From positions 1,054,001 to 1,118,000 of the forward strand of contig CALOBN010000005.1 in assembly GCA_942491555.1 (NCBI GenBank): a stretch of 64,000 nt of DNA, read 5' to 3'. Position 1 is the stretch's first letter, and each line of letters opens with the position of its first letter. Position numbers and translations under genes: made by a program. Positions 6,904-15,488 of this stretch are shown piece by piece. Under the pieces are notes generated by a model. The model saw nothing but the letters and a program-made list of their open reading frames with translations. It had not been told where the DNA came from and did no database searches. Origin of the DNA: Marinihelvus sp942491555 (GTDB lineage Bacteria > Pseudomonadota > Gammaproteobacteria > Xanthomonadales > SZUA-36).

Positions 6904-8277
6904 ATGCCCATCAAGGACAGCATTCTCGACCTTATTGGTGAGACACCCATTATTCATTCCAGTAAATTTGATACTGGTGTGTGCGACCTGTTTATCAAGC
7001 TGGAGAGCCAGAATCCCGGTGGCTCGATCAAGGACCGTATTGGTCTGAGAATGATCGAGGATGCCGAGGCATCCGGCGCGCTCAAGCCGGGCGGCACCAT
7101 CGTTGAAGGTACCGCAGGTAATACCGGCCTGGGCCTGGCGCTGGTCGCTGCCCAGAAGGGTTATCGCCTCGTGCTGGTGATTCCGGACAAAATGAGTCGT
7201 GAGAAGATCTCCAATCTCAAGGCCATGGGCGCTGAGGTGGTGCTCACGCGTTCCGATGTGGCTAAAGGACACCCTGAGTATTACCAGGACTATGCCAAGC
7301 GCCTTAGCGAGGAAATCGAAGGCGCCGTGTTTATCAATCAGTTTGGCAACCCGGCCAATCCCAGGGCGCATGAAGAAGTCACCGGCCCTGAGATCTGGCG
7401 GCAAATGGACGGCAAGCTGGATGCGATCGTTCTTGGCGTCGGTTCCAGCGGGACGGTAACGGGTTTATCCAGTTATTTTGCGCGGGTTGCGCCGGATCTC
7501 GAGTTGATTCTGGCCGACCCGGAAGGCTCCATCCTCGCTGAGTACATCAACGAGGGTAAGCTGTCGGACAAGAGCAGTTCCTGGTTGGTGGAAGGCATTG
7601 GCGAGGATTTCCTGCCGACCATCAGTGACTTTACGCGCGTGACGCGGGCCTATGCGATCAGTGACCGGGAGAGCATGCACACCGGTCGGGAGTTGCTGAA
7701 AAAGGAGGGCATCCTTGGCGGTTCCTCGTCCGGCACGCTACTGGCCGCAGCGCTGCGCTATTGCCGCGAACAAACCACACCGAAACGCGTGCTGACCTTT
7801 GCCTGCGATACCGGGAACCGCTACCTGTCAAAGATGTATAACGATTTCTGGATGCGCGACCAGGGTTTTCTTGAGCGCAAGGAACATGGCGATCTGCGTG
7901 ACCTGATCGCACGACCGTATGACACGCATGATACGGTCACGGTGACACCGGATGAGCCGTTGGCGAATGCCTACACGCGCATGAAACTGTATGACGTCTC
8001 GCAACTGCCGGTTGTCGAGAATGATCGCATTGTTGGCATTCTGGATGAATCGGACCTGTTATTGGCTGTGGTTGGCGACAGCCAGCGTTTCAAGGAGCCG
8101 GTTCGCGATGCCATGGTGACAGAACTGCGTTCCGTGCAGGTGGACGATGATCTGGAAGCGCTTATGCCCATATTCGATCAGGATTATGTCGCCATCGTGA
8201 AAGAAGGTGAGACCTTCCTCGGTCTGATTACCCGCGTCGACCTGGTGCATCATCTGCGCCGCCGTGCGGACGCGTGA
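6904..8277 (+). CDS. cbs: cystathionine beta-synthase with C-terminal CBS pair
   Basis: PLP enzyme condensing homocysteine with serine to cystathionine. Residues 1-320 form the fold-type II core: NPGGSIKDRIG with the PLP lysine at K43, GTAGNTGLGLA, VGSSGTVTG, and GGSSSG near residue 275. Residues 335-457 are a Bateman (CBS-pair) module (SQLPVVENDRIVGILDESDLL). There is no N-terminal heme-binding extension, as usual in bacteria. The next gene, a cystathionine gamma-family lyase, makes a two-gene reverse transsulfuration operon giving cysteine from methionine. A cysteine synthase role is possible but less likely given the CBS pair and partner. Confidence 0.93.
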   Translation: MPIKDSILDLIGETPIIHSSKFDTGVCDLFIKLESQNPGGSIKDRIGLRMIEDAEASGALKPGGTIVEGTAGNTGLGLALVAAQKGYRLVLVIPDKMSREKISNLKAMGAEVVLTRSDVAKGHPEYYQDYAKRLSEEIEGAVFINQFGNPANPRAHEEVTGPEIWRQMDGKLDAIVLGVGSSGTVTGLSSYFARVAPDLELILADPEGSILAEYINEGKLSDKSSSWLVEGIGEDFLPTISDFTRVTRAYAISDRESMHTGRELLKKEGILGGSSSGTLLAAALRYCREQTTPKRVLTFACDTGNRYLSKMYNDFWMRDQGFLERKEHGDLRDLIARPYDTHDTVTVTPDEPLANAYTRMKLYDVSQLPVVENDRIVGILDESDLLLAVVGDSQRFKEPVRDAMVTELRSVQVDDDLEALMPIFDQDYVAIVKEGETFLGLITRVDLVHHLRRRADA

Positions 8278-8312
8278 AACTAACAAGTAATCGATAAAAA
8301 ACAGGAACATTC

Positions 8313-9470
8313 ATGAATCAAGACCGTAAGCAGGGCCTGGGTACCCGCGCAATTCACGCCGGCCAGGCACCAGACCCGAGCACCGGGGCCATTATGACGC
8401 CGATCTATGCGACCAGCACCTATGTGCAGCGCAGTCCCGGCGATCACCAGGGTTGGGAGTACTCCCGCAGCCATAATCCGACAAGACAGGCCTATGAGGA
8501 CTGCATGGCGGACCTGGAATGTGGCGCCCGCGGTTTCGCTTTCGCGTCCGGGATGGCCGCAATCAGTACTGTGCTCGAGTTACTCGATAGCGGCGATCAC
8601 GTGGTCGCCATGGACGACCTTTACGGTGGCAGTTTCCGCATGTTCCACCGGGTTCGCGAACGCAGTGCGGGTTTAAAATTCAGCTTCGAGCCGCTGGATG
8701 ATCTCGACGCACTGCGTGCAGCGCTGAGGCCGGAAACGAAGATGATCTGGGTGGAAACACCCACCAACCCGATGCTCAAGCTCGTGGACATTGAGGCCGT
8801 CGCAGCCGTGGCCCGCGAACACGGTGCCATGCTCGTCGTGGACAATACCTTTGCCTCGCCGATGCTCCAGCAACCACTGCTTCTGGGCGCGGACATCGTG
8901 ATTCATTCCGCTACCAAGTACCTGAATGGTCACTCCGACATGATCGGTGGTATCGCAGTCGTGCGCGAAGCAGAACTGGCTGAACAGCTGTGGTTCCTGC
9001 TCAACTCCAGTGGTGCCATCCAGGGCCCGTTCGACAGTTTTCTGGCCATGCGCGGCCTTAAGACCCTGCACTTGCGTATGCAGGCGCATTGCGAAAACGC
9101 CGGTGCCATCGCGCGCTGGCTGGAAGCTGATGAGCGCGTCGCAAAAGTCATCTATCCGGGCCTGGAAGCCCATCCCCAGCATGCCCTGGCCGCCCGCCAG
9201 ATGCAGGGTTTTGGCGGCATCGTCAGTGTGGTTCCGAAAGGCGGCTTTAAAGCCGCCAAAACCATGCTCGAACGCACTCATCTCTTCGCCCTGGCCGAGA
9301 GTCTGGGTGGCGTCGAAAGCCTGATCAATCACCCGGCCATCATGACCCACGCCTCCGTGCCACCGGAAAACCGGGCGCGCCTGGGGATTACCGACGACCT
9401 GGTGCGTCTGTCTGTGGGTATTGAAGACCTGGATGACCTGATTGCTGATTTGGATGAAGCCCTGGGCTGA
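8313..9470 (+). CDS. cystathionine gamma-lyase (Cys/Met metabolism PLP enzyme)
   Basis: 385-residue fold-type I PLP enzyme. It has YSRSHNPTRQAYE, FASGMAAIS, WVETPTNPMLK, VVDNTFASP and the PLP-lysine motif HSATKYLNGHSD (K202). Sequence alone separates gamma-lyase from cystathionine gamma-synthase poorly; the preceding cystathionine beta-synthase favours the lyase, releasing cysteine, 2-oxobutyrate and ammonia. It follows cbs by 35 bases with its own ribosome site (ACAGGAAC at 8301-8308). Confidence 0.88.
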   Translation: MNQDRKQGLGTRAIHAGQAPDPSTGAIMTPIYATSTYVQRSPGDHQGWEYSRSHNPTRQAYEDCMADLECGARGFAFASGMAAISTVLELLDSGDHVVAMDDLYGGSFRMFHRVRERSAGLKFSFEPLDDLDALRAALRPETKMIWVETPTNPMLKLVDIEAVAAVAREHGAMLVVDNTFASPMLQQPLLLGADIVIHSATKYLNGHSDMIGGIAVVREAELAEQLWFLLNSSGAIQGPFDSFLAMRGLKTLHLRMQAHCENAGAIARWLEADERVAKVIYPGLEAHPQHALAARQMQGFGGIVSVVPKGGFKAAKTMLERTHLFALAESLGGVESLINHPAIMTHASVPPENRARLGITDDLVRLSVGIEDLDDLIADLDEALG

Positions 9471-9507
9471 GTGGCTCGTGGCTTATGGCTCTCCTTGATC
9501 GGGGAAT

Positions 9508-9576
9508 AGTCATTGTCACACGCCTTTTTCCGTGCCCGGCTCGCCTGCGCGCGGAAAAAGGCAAATGACAATGACT
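9508..9576. repeat. 69-base imperfect inverted repeat between convergent genes
   Basis: The arms at 9508-9532 and 9552-9576 are complementary at 22 of 25 positions (a 3-base internal mismatch), around a 19-base GC-rich loop. The inner arms carry GCCTTTTTCCG and its complement. It lies in the 170-base gap between the convergent gamma-lyase and DUF1415 genes, so it may act as a bidirectional transcript-end hairpin, or be a REP/MITE-like element. I found no second copy in this window. Confidence 0.8.
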
Positions 9577-9642
9577 CGGTCGGCAAGGGGGTCGTGAAAA
9601 GCTGACGAGCGAAATGCCAGAGCTACCGTCCCTGCCTGATTA

Positions 9643-10203
9643 TCATTCTGCCTGTGCCAGGCAACGCTTCAGTAATGCTTCCAGTTTCGCGTTTCCCATC
9701 CCGTTCATGAGGGCGATGTTGCGTTCGGGGATGGCTTCGACGTCGGCGTTTTGCGCGGCGGTTTCTACGCTGGACTCGCGGAGCACGTGCAGCAGGGGGT
9801 AGGGGGAGCGGTTGGTGTAGTTTTCTGCATCACCAATTTCTGTTCCGGCAAAGCGGTATTCGGGGTGAAAGCTGGCGATCTGGTAGGTGCCTTCAAGTCC
9901 GGCACGGGCCAGCAGGGCGTCGGCCATGTTGAGAAACTGGTTGTAGGCGCTGAAATTGGCCAGGGCATGAGGATGGATCAGCAGGGTGGTCTCGGTTTCC
10001 GGGTGATTGTCGAGGTGCTTGAACTCCTCGAACAGGGCGGCCAGCAGATCATCTTCGTTACACGCATCGGTCACGCTGTAGCGAATTGATTTGCGGCGCA
10101 CTTCGCGACCAGCGAAGGGGCAGAGGTTCAGGCCCACGATCATGGTCTCTATCCATTGCCTGACGGCCGATTCAACGGCCTGCTCTTGAGGCGTTTCAGA
10201 CAC
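9643..10203 (-). CDS. DUF1415 family protein
   Basis: About 186 residues with the family hallmark GLNLCPFAGREV near the N-terminus and a C-terminal segment (PYPLLHVLRE, IPERNIALMNGMG). I chose the GTG at 10203, which overlaps the symporter stop by 8 bases; a TTG at 10224 would overlap by 29. No catalytic chemistry is established; the conserved Cys-Pro and His residues suggest an enzyme or metal-binding protein. It is the distal gene of the symporter operon, so it may be co-expressed with it. Confidence 0.82.
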   Translation of the reverse strand: MSETPQEQAVESAVRQWIETMIVGLNLCPFAGREVRRKSIRYSVTDACNEDDLLAALFEEFKHLDNHPETETTLLIHPHALANFSAYNQFLNMADALLARAGLEGTYQIASFHPEYRFAGTEIGDAENYTNRSPYPLLHVLRESSVETAAQNADVEAIPERNIALMNGMGNAKLEALLKRCLAQAE

Positions 10204-11977
10204 TGGCCGGGTCTTTGCTGGCAACCGGTACGCGGATGTCCTCCACCAGGGCCTGGATTGACGCCGGGGGTGGGGCGGTCAAGTGACACACCAGCATGGC
10301 GGTGGCGAAGTTCAGCATGGCGCCGACGAAGCCGAAGGCTTCGGGCGAAATGCCCAGCAACCAGTGGTCCGGGGTGTTGGGGGCCATTGATGTCCCGGGC
10401 AGGAACAACCAGCCTTTAAACCAGAAAATGTACAGCACGGTTGAGAGCAAACCGGCGAGCATGCCCGCGATGGCGCCCTGGCGGTTCATGCGCTTGTAAA
10501 AAATACCCATCATGAGTGCCGGGAACAGCGATGAAGCGGCCAGGCCAAAGGCGAGTGCGACCACCTCGGCGGCAAAACCGGGTGGATTCAAACCCAGCAT
10601 GCCGGCGACAAGCACCGCCCCGGCCATGGCCAGGCGACTGGCCAGCAGCTCCTGTTTTTCCGTGATGCGCGGCATCAGCATGCCTTTCAGGAGATCATGC
10701 GAAAACGCCGAGGCGATGGCCAACAGCAGTCCCGCGGCCGTCGAGAGTGCAGCTGCCAGGCCACCTGCAGCGACCAGGGCAATGACCCAGTTGGGCAGCC
10801 CGGCAATTTCCGGATTGGCCAGCACCATGATGTCCCGGTCGACGGTGACCATCTCGTTACCTTCCCATCCATAGTCCCTGGCCCGTTCGGTAAATTCCGC
10901 GTTCTGGTCGTTGTAGTACTGGATGCGACCATCATCATTTTTATCCTCAAACGCGAGCAGGCCGGTGGCTTCCCAGGTGCGAAACCAGTTGGGTCGTTCC
11001 GCATAAACCAGGTTGCCCCCGGCGCTGCCGACCTCACCGGTCTGAATGGTGTCCACCAGGTTGAGTCTTGCCATGGCACCCACTGCTGGCGCCGTGGTGT
11101 ACAGAATGGCGATAAATACCAGCGCCCAGCCCGCAGATATACGCGCGTCGGAAACCCTGGGCACGGTAAAAAAACGAACGATCACGTGCGGCAGGCCGGC
11201 GGTACCGATCATCAGGGATGCGGTCAGCAGGACAATATTCAGGGTGCTGCCCTTCTGGGCAGTGAAGGCCGCAAAGCCCAGGTCAGTAACCACCAAATCG
11301 AGCTTGTCCAGCAAGTGCATGCCGGAACCATCACTCATGGTTGCGCCAAGCCCAAGCTGGGGTAGGGGGTTGCCGGTCAGGTTCAGGGAGATAAAGATCG
11401 CGGGGACGGTGTAGGCAAAAATCAGCACGCAGTACTGGGCAATCTGGGTATAGGTAATCCCTTTCATGCCACCCAGAACCGCGTAGAAGAACACGATGCT
11501 CATGCCAATCAATACACCAGTCTCAAACTCCACCTCCAGAAACCTGCCAAAGGCCACACCGATACCCTTCATCTGGCCGATCACGTAGGTGATGGAAGCC
11601 ACCACCAGGCAAATCACGGCCACCAGTCGTGCGCCTTTGGAGTAAAAACGGTCGCCGATAAACTCCGGCACCGTGAACTTGCCGAACTTGCGCAGATAGG
11701 GCGCCAGCAGCAGGGCGAGCAGGACATAACCACCGGTCCAGCCCATCAGGTAGACGGAGGCGTCATAGCCGAGAAAAGCAATCAGGCCGGCCATGGAGAT
11801 AAACGAGGCAGCCGACATCCAGTCAGCGGCAGTAGCCATCCCGTTGGCCACCGGGTGCACATGGGCGCCTGCCACGTAAAACTCACCGGTACTGGTCGCG
11901 CGGGTCCACAAAGCGATGCCGATGTAGAGCGCAAAGGTGGCGCCCACCACGCTATAGGTCAGGGTTTGCAGGTCCAT
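10196..11977 (-). CDS. sodium:solute symporter, large subunit (VC_2705-like), with EF-hand-like loop
   Basis: 593 residues with about 13 hydrophobic segments and SSS-family motifs (ATAADWMSAASFISMAGL, GGMKGITYTQIAQY, GTAGLPHVIVRFF, ALSTAAGLLLAIASAFSHDL). Unlike ActP or PutP, it has a hydrophilic insertion of roughly 80 residues. This contains DKNDDGRIQYYN (encoded at 10945-10910), nearly a canonical EF-hand loop with Asn at position 12. The ATG at 11977 follows the small-subunit stop by 7 bases; a TTG further upstream is ignored. The substrate is probably a small organic acid, as for acetate and related carriers, but it cannot be read from the sequence. Inner membrane. Confidence 0.88.
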   Translation of the reverse strand: MDLQTLTYSVVGATFALYIGIALWTRATSTGEFYVAGAHVHPVANGMATAADWMSAASFISMAGLIAFLGYDASVYLMGWTGGYVLLALLLAPYLRKFGKFTVPEFIGDRFYSKGARLVAVICLVVASITYVIGQMKGIGVAFGRFLEVEFETGVLIGMSIVFFYAVLGGMKGITYTQIAQYCVLIFAYTVPAIFISLNLTGNPLPQLGLGATMSDGSGMHLLDKLDLVVTDLGFAAFTAQKGSTLNIVLLTASLMIGTAGLPHVIVRFFTVPRVSDARISAGWALVFIAILYTTAPAVGAMARLNLVDTIQTGEVGSAGGNLVYAERPNWFRTWEATGLLAFEDKNDDGRIQYYNDQNAEFTERARDYGWEGNEMVTVDRDIMVLANPEIAGLPNWVIALVAAGGLAAALSTAAGLLLAIASAFSHDLLKGMLMPRITEKQELLASRLAMAGAVLVAGMLGLNPPGFAAEVVALAFGLAASSLFPALMMGIFYKRMNRQGAIAGMLAGLLSTVLYIFWFKGWLFLPGTSMAPNTPDHWLLGISPEAFGFVGAMLNFATAMLVCHLTAPPPASIQALVEDIRVPVASKDPASV

Positions 11978-11984
11978 GGCGCGG

Positions 11985-12245
11985 TCAGTCTTCCTGCACG
12001 CCAAAGGCCCTGTCGAGGCGGTTCATTCGCCAGGCATAGAAAAAAATCAGCACAACGAACACATAAATGCTGCCCTGGGTGGCGAACCAGAAGCCCAGCG
12101 GGTAACCGCCCAGGCTGAATTGATCAAGTGATTCGCGCAGCAGGATTCCAAAGCCAAAAGACACCAGGGCCCACACCAGCAGGCAGCCGCCGAGGAGTCG
12201 CAGATTCGCGCGCCAGTAAGCGGCTCGATTGGTGGTCTGATCCAT
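11985..12245 (-). CDS. DUF4212 symporter small subunit
   Basis: 86 residues with two transmembrane helices (LRLLGGCLLVWALVSFGFG and GSIYVFVVLIFFYAWRM), the pattern of the DUF4212 partner of VC_2705-type sodium:solute symporters. It directly precedes the large subunit (7-base gap), supporting a two-subunit carrier. ATG at 12245 (MDQTTNRAAYW) fits the family; an upstream start at 12296 adds residues with no family character. RNA upstream probably comes from the acetoacetyl-CoA synthetase side or a local promoter. Confidence 0.88.
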   Translation of the reverse strand: MDQTTNRAAYWRANLRLLGGCLLVWALVSFGFGILLRESLDQFSLGGYPLGFWFATQGSIYVFVVLIFFYAWRMNRLDRAFGVQED

Positions 12246-12560
12246 GCTGCGATGTCCTTGTTGGCCGATACTTTGAAACCTTAGCGTGTCGGGCAAGGAT
12301 TAACCATTGGCAGAAACGCCGGTGATTCAAACTAAACGGAGGGATCGTCCGTCTGCGGGAGTGGTGGTCTAAGACCCTTCCTCGCCCAGGCGCAAATCCA
12401 ATGCAGTCTGGAAGCGCTCCGCCCACGCCGCGCATTCTTCAGGAACATAAAAAGGAATTTCTGTCATACCCGGGTCCATGCTGGACAGTTTCTCTTCCAG
12501 GCCAAGGCGAAAGCCTTTTGGCGGCGGCCGATGCGGCCATGGCAGCGATGAGCGTAAAAA
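12246..12560. other. 315-base gap between acetoacetyl-CoA synthetase and symporter genes
   Basis: Holds one short minus-strand frame (12369-12479, listed separately) and no recognised RNA or repeat. No terminator-like stem was found after the synthetase gene, so read-through into the symporter genes is possible. Confidence 0.4.
12369..12479 (-). CDS. possible 36-residue small protein
   Basis: The frame starts ATG at 12479 (MDPGMTEIPFYVPEEC) and ends with an amphipathic, acidic helix-like stretch (AAWAERFQTALDLRLGEEGS) before TAG. A second in-frame ATG starts MTEIPFYVPEEC. The amino-acid composition looks protein-like. The reading frame is continuous with that of the synthetase gene after its TGA at 12561, so this could also be a remnant of a longer C-terminal extension. 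No good ribosome site; family not recognised. Confidence 0.25.
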   Translation of the reverse strand: MDPGMTEIPFYVPEECAAWAERFQTALDLRLGEEGS

Positions 12561-14513
12561 TCATACTTGCAGTTCCGGCAGATTTCTGAACAATTCGATC
12601 GCCTCGGGATTGGCCAGGGCATCGCTGTTTTTTATGTCGTGACCATGAACCACATCGCGCACAGCGAGTTCGGTGATCTTGCCCGATACGGTGCGCGGGA
12701 TATCCTGCACCTGCACGATCCGTGCGGGGACATGGCGCGGCGTCGTGTTGGCGCGGATCGTTGCCCTGATACGGTCAGCCAGGGCCTCGTCCAGCGTCAG
12801 CTCTTCGCGCAGGCGCACGAACAGCACCACCCGCACATCATCCTCCCAGTCCTGACCGATGCAGACGCTTTCCAGCACCTCGTCAAGTTTTTCCACCTGC
12901 CGGTAAATCTCGGCAGTGCCTATCCGTACCCCGCCGGGGTTGAGGGTGGCGTCTGAGCGGCCAAAGATCATGACCCCGTCATGCCTGGTGAGCCGGGCGA
13001 AATCCCCGTGCGCCCAGGTGTTCTCGAAGGTATCGAAGTAAGCCGCGTGATACTTGCTGCCGTCAGGGTCGTTCCAGAACTTGACGGGCATGGAGGGGAA
13101 TGGCCGGGTGCAGCACAGTTCGCCGGTTTCGCCCACAGCGGCGACAGTGCCGTCATCACGACGAATCTCGACCGCCATCCCCAGCCCCCGGCATTGCAGC
13201 TCACCGCGCCAGACGGGCAGGGTTGGGTTACCCAGCGCAAAACAGGAAACGATGTCGGTGCCGCCGGAGATCGAGGACAGGCAAATGTCCTGCTTAATGT
13301 CGCGGTAAACGTAGTCAAAGCTTTCCGGCGCCAGCACTGAACCTGTGGATAGCAGTGTGCGGAGCGATTTGAGCTGGTGTGTTTGGCGGGGCTTCAGACC
13401 GGCTTTTTCCCAGGCGGAGATCGCCTTGGCGCCCGTGCCGAAAACGGTAATTTCCAGTTCATCAGCGAGGTCAAACATGGCCGTCGCCTGCGGGTGGAAA
13501 GGTGATCCTTCCCACAGCACAAGGGCGGCACCGGTGGACAGTGTGCTGACCAGCCAGTTCCACATCATCCAGCCACAGGTCGTGAAGTAGAACACCGTGT
13601 CACGGCGTGTAATGTCGGTATGCAGCACCAACTCCTTCAGGTGCTGTATCAATGTGCCACCCGCGCCATGGGTAATGCATTTCGGGACACCGGTGGTTCC
13701 GGAGGAGTAGAGAATATAAACCGGGTGGTCGAAGGGCAGGTGCACAAAGTCGATGGCGCTGGCGTCATTATCCGTAAATCGCGCATAGCTCACGGTCTTT
13801 TCCAGCCCGCCCGTATCGGCCACGTCACTGAGATAAGGACACACCACGACCCGCTCTATGCCGGGGATGCCATCGATAATGGCCTTGACACGTTCCAGGC
13901 AGCCGTGGGTCTTGCCGCCATAGACATAGCTGTCGACGGTGAACAGTACCCGTGGTTCAACCTGGCCGAGCCGGTCGAGTACGCTTGAGGCACCGAAATC
14001 CGGTGAGCAGGAAGACCACACCGCCCCCAGGCTGGTCGCGGCCAGCATGGCAATAATGGTCTCCGGGATGTTCGGCATAAAGCCGGCAACACGGTCACCT
14101 GGTTTAATGCCCATTTCACGCAAGGAATGCGCCGTGCGCGCCACTTCCCGGTGCAACCGGTCAAAGCTGACGGTTCGTTGCGCGCCGGCCTCGTTACGAA
14201 AATGGATAGCGGGTGAGTCATCCCGGTAACGCAGCAGGTTTTCTGCGAAATTCAGTTTTGCATCAGGAAAAAAACGGGCTTTTTCAATCTCATTACCATC
14301 CACCAGTACCCGGTCGCCACGCACACCGAGTACCCCGCAGTAGTCCCAGATTGCCGCCCAAAAAGCCTCCGGCTGGTCGATGGACCATTGGTACAGACTG
14401 GCATAATCATCGAACTGGCCATGCTTGCTGGCAATGGAGGCCGTAAAACAGTTCAGGTTCGAGCGTTCAATCTGCGCTTCAGTAGGTTGCCATAGCGGCT
14501 GGTCCTGGCTCAT
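12561..14513 (-). CDS. acetoacetyl-CoA synthetase
   Basis: 650-residue acyl-adenylate-forming enzyme activating acetoacetate with ATP and CoA. It carries the AMP-binding signature ILYSSGTTGVPKCITHG, the acetoacetyl-type segment FYFTTCGWMMWNWLVS, ATLNPGGVRIGTAEIYR and the C-terminal lysine region RTVSGKITELAVRD. The N-terminus (LWQPTEAQIERSNLNCF) is typical of acetoacetyl- rather than acetyl-CoA synthetases. It is the last gene of the ETF-QO/etfB/etfA block, 24 bases after etfA. Acetoacetate from the homogentisate operon in this window is a natural substrate source. Confidence 0.93.
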   Translation of the reverse strand: MSQDQPLWQPTEAQIERSNLNCFTASIASKHGQFDDYASLYQWSIDQPEAFWAAIWDYCGVLGVRGDRVLVDGNEIEKARFFPDAKLNFAENLLRYRDDSPAIHFRNEAGAQRTVSFDRLHREVARTAHSLREMGIKPGDRVAGFMPNIPETIIAMLAATSLGAVWSSCSPDFGASSVLDRLGQVEPRVLFTVDSYVYGGKTHGCLERVKAIIDGIPGIERVVVCPYLSDVADTGGLEKTVSYARFTDNDASAIDFVHLPFDHPVYILYSSGTTGVPKCITHGAGGTLIQHLKELVLHTDITRRDTVFYFTTCGWMMWNWLVSTLSTGAALVLWEGSPFHPQATAMFDLADELEITVFGTGAKAISAWEKAGLKPRQTHQLKSLRTLLSTGSVLAPESFDYVYRDIKQDICLSSISGGTDIVSCFALGNPTLPVWRGELQCRGLGMAVEIRRDDGTVAAVGETGELCCTRPFPSMPVKFWNDPDGSKYHAAYFDTFENTWAHGDFARLTRHDGVMIFGRSDATLNPGGVRIGTAEIYRQVEKLDEVLESVCIGQDWEDDVRVVLFVRLREELTLDEALADRIRATIRANTTPRHVPARIVQVQDIPRTVSGKITELAVRDVVHGHDIKNSDALANPEAIELFRNLPELQV

Positions 14514-14537
14514 CGGTGTCGTCTCGCTGCCTGAGGC

Positions 14538-15476
14538 TCAGGGCAGCTGTTGCTCCAGCTCCGGGATGATCGTGAACAAGTCGCCGACCAGGCCGATGTC
14601 CGCAATTTCAAAAATTGGTGCATCTGCATCCTTGTTGACCGCCACGATGGTGCCGGCATCCTTGATGCCGGTCAGGTGCTGAATGGCGCCGGAGATTCCG
14701 AACGCAAAGTAACACTCTGGCGAGATGATCTTGCCGGTCTGACCAACCTGCATTTCGTTGGGGACGTAGCCGGCATCGACTGCAGCGCGACTGGCGCCGA
14801 CCGCAGCGCCAAGCTTATCGGCCAACTTATAGACAATCTCGAAGTTCTCCGCGCTACCCAGGGCACGGCCCCCGGATACCACGATGCTGGCGGTCTGCAG
14901 GTCCGGGCGATCACTGTTGCCGCTCTCAAGCCCTACCCAGCGGGTGTGTGGCGCGGCCTGCGTTGCGGCCTCGCGGGCAGTTACCGGAGCGCTGTTGCCC
15001 TCAGAGGCAGCCGTCCAGGAGGCAGACCGCACGGTGCCGACAACCGGTATATCGTCCGGGACGGTAACGTCCACAATGGCATTGCCGGCATAGATCGGGC
15101 GTTTGAAGCTGCGCGGGCCGTCAACCGCCATGATGTCGCTGATGGCATTAACGCCCAGCAATGCGGCCGTATGCGGTAAGACGTCTTTACCAAAAGTGGT
15201 GGAAGGGGCCAATACGTGACTGTACCCGGCGGCCGCTGCTGCCAGTTCGGCACCCCAATTCACTGCCAGTGGGCTGACAAGATGGGCTGCATTGGTGGCC
15301 TGCACGCTGTTCACACCATCGATGGCGGCGGCTTGCCGGGCGATATCGTCGATGCCGTCTCCCAGGACGAGCACATCGATGTCGCCACCGATCGCTGCTG
15401 CACAGGCAATGGTTTTTGCAGTCGCGGGATTGAGTTGTGAGCCGTCGTGCTCGGCGATGACCAGTATTTTATTCAT
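14538..15476 (-). CDS. etfA: electron transfer flavoprotein, alpha subunit
   Basis: 312 residues; FAD-binding half of the ETF heterodimer that accepts electrons from acyl-CoA and related dehydrogenases. The C-terminal FAD domain shows VVSGGRALGSAENFEIVYKLAD, VGASRAAVDAGYVPNEMQVGQTGK and SPECYFAFGISGAIQHLTG, with NKDADAPIFEIADIGLVGD at the end. GAGGAT supports the ATG. It follows etfB by 12 bases, so the two subunits are made from one message. Soluble, cytoplasmic. Confidence 0.97.
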   Translation of the reverse strand: MNKILVIAEHDGSQLNPATAKTIACAAAIGGDIDVLVLGDGIDDIARQAAAIDGVNSVQATNAAHLVSPLAVNWGAELAAAAAGYSHVLAPSTTFGKDVLPHTAALLGVNAISDIMAVDGPRSFKRPIYAGNAIVDVTVPDDIPVVGTVRSASWTAASEGNSAPVTAREAATQAAPHTRWVGLESGNSDRPDLQTASIVVSGGRALGSAENFEIVYKLADKLGAAVGASRAAVDAGYVPNEMQVGQTGKIISPECYFAFGISGAIQHLTGIKDAGTIVAVNKDADAPIFEIADIGLVGDLFTIIPELEQQLP

Positions 15477-15488
15477 TGTCCAATATCC

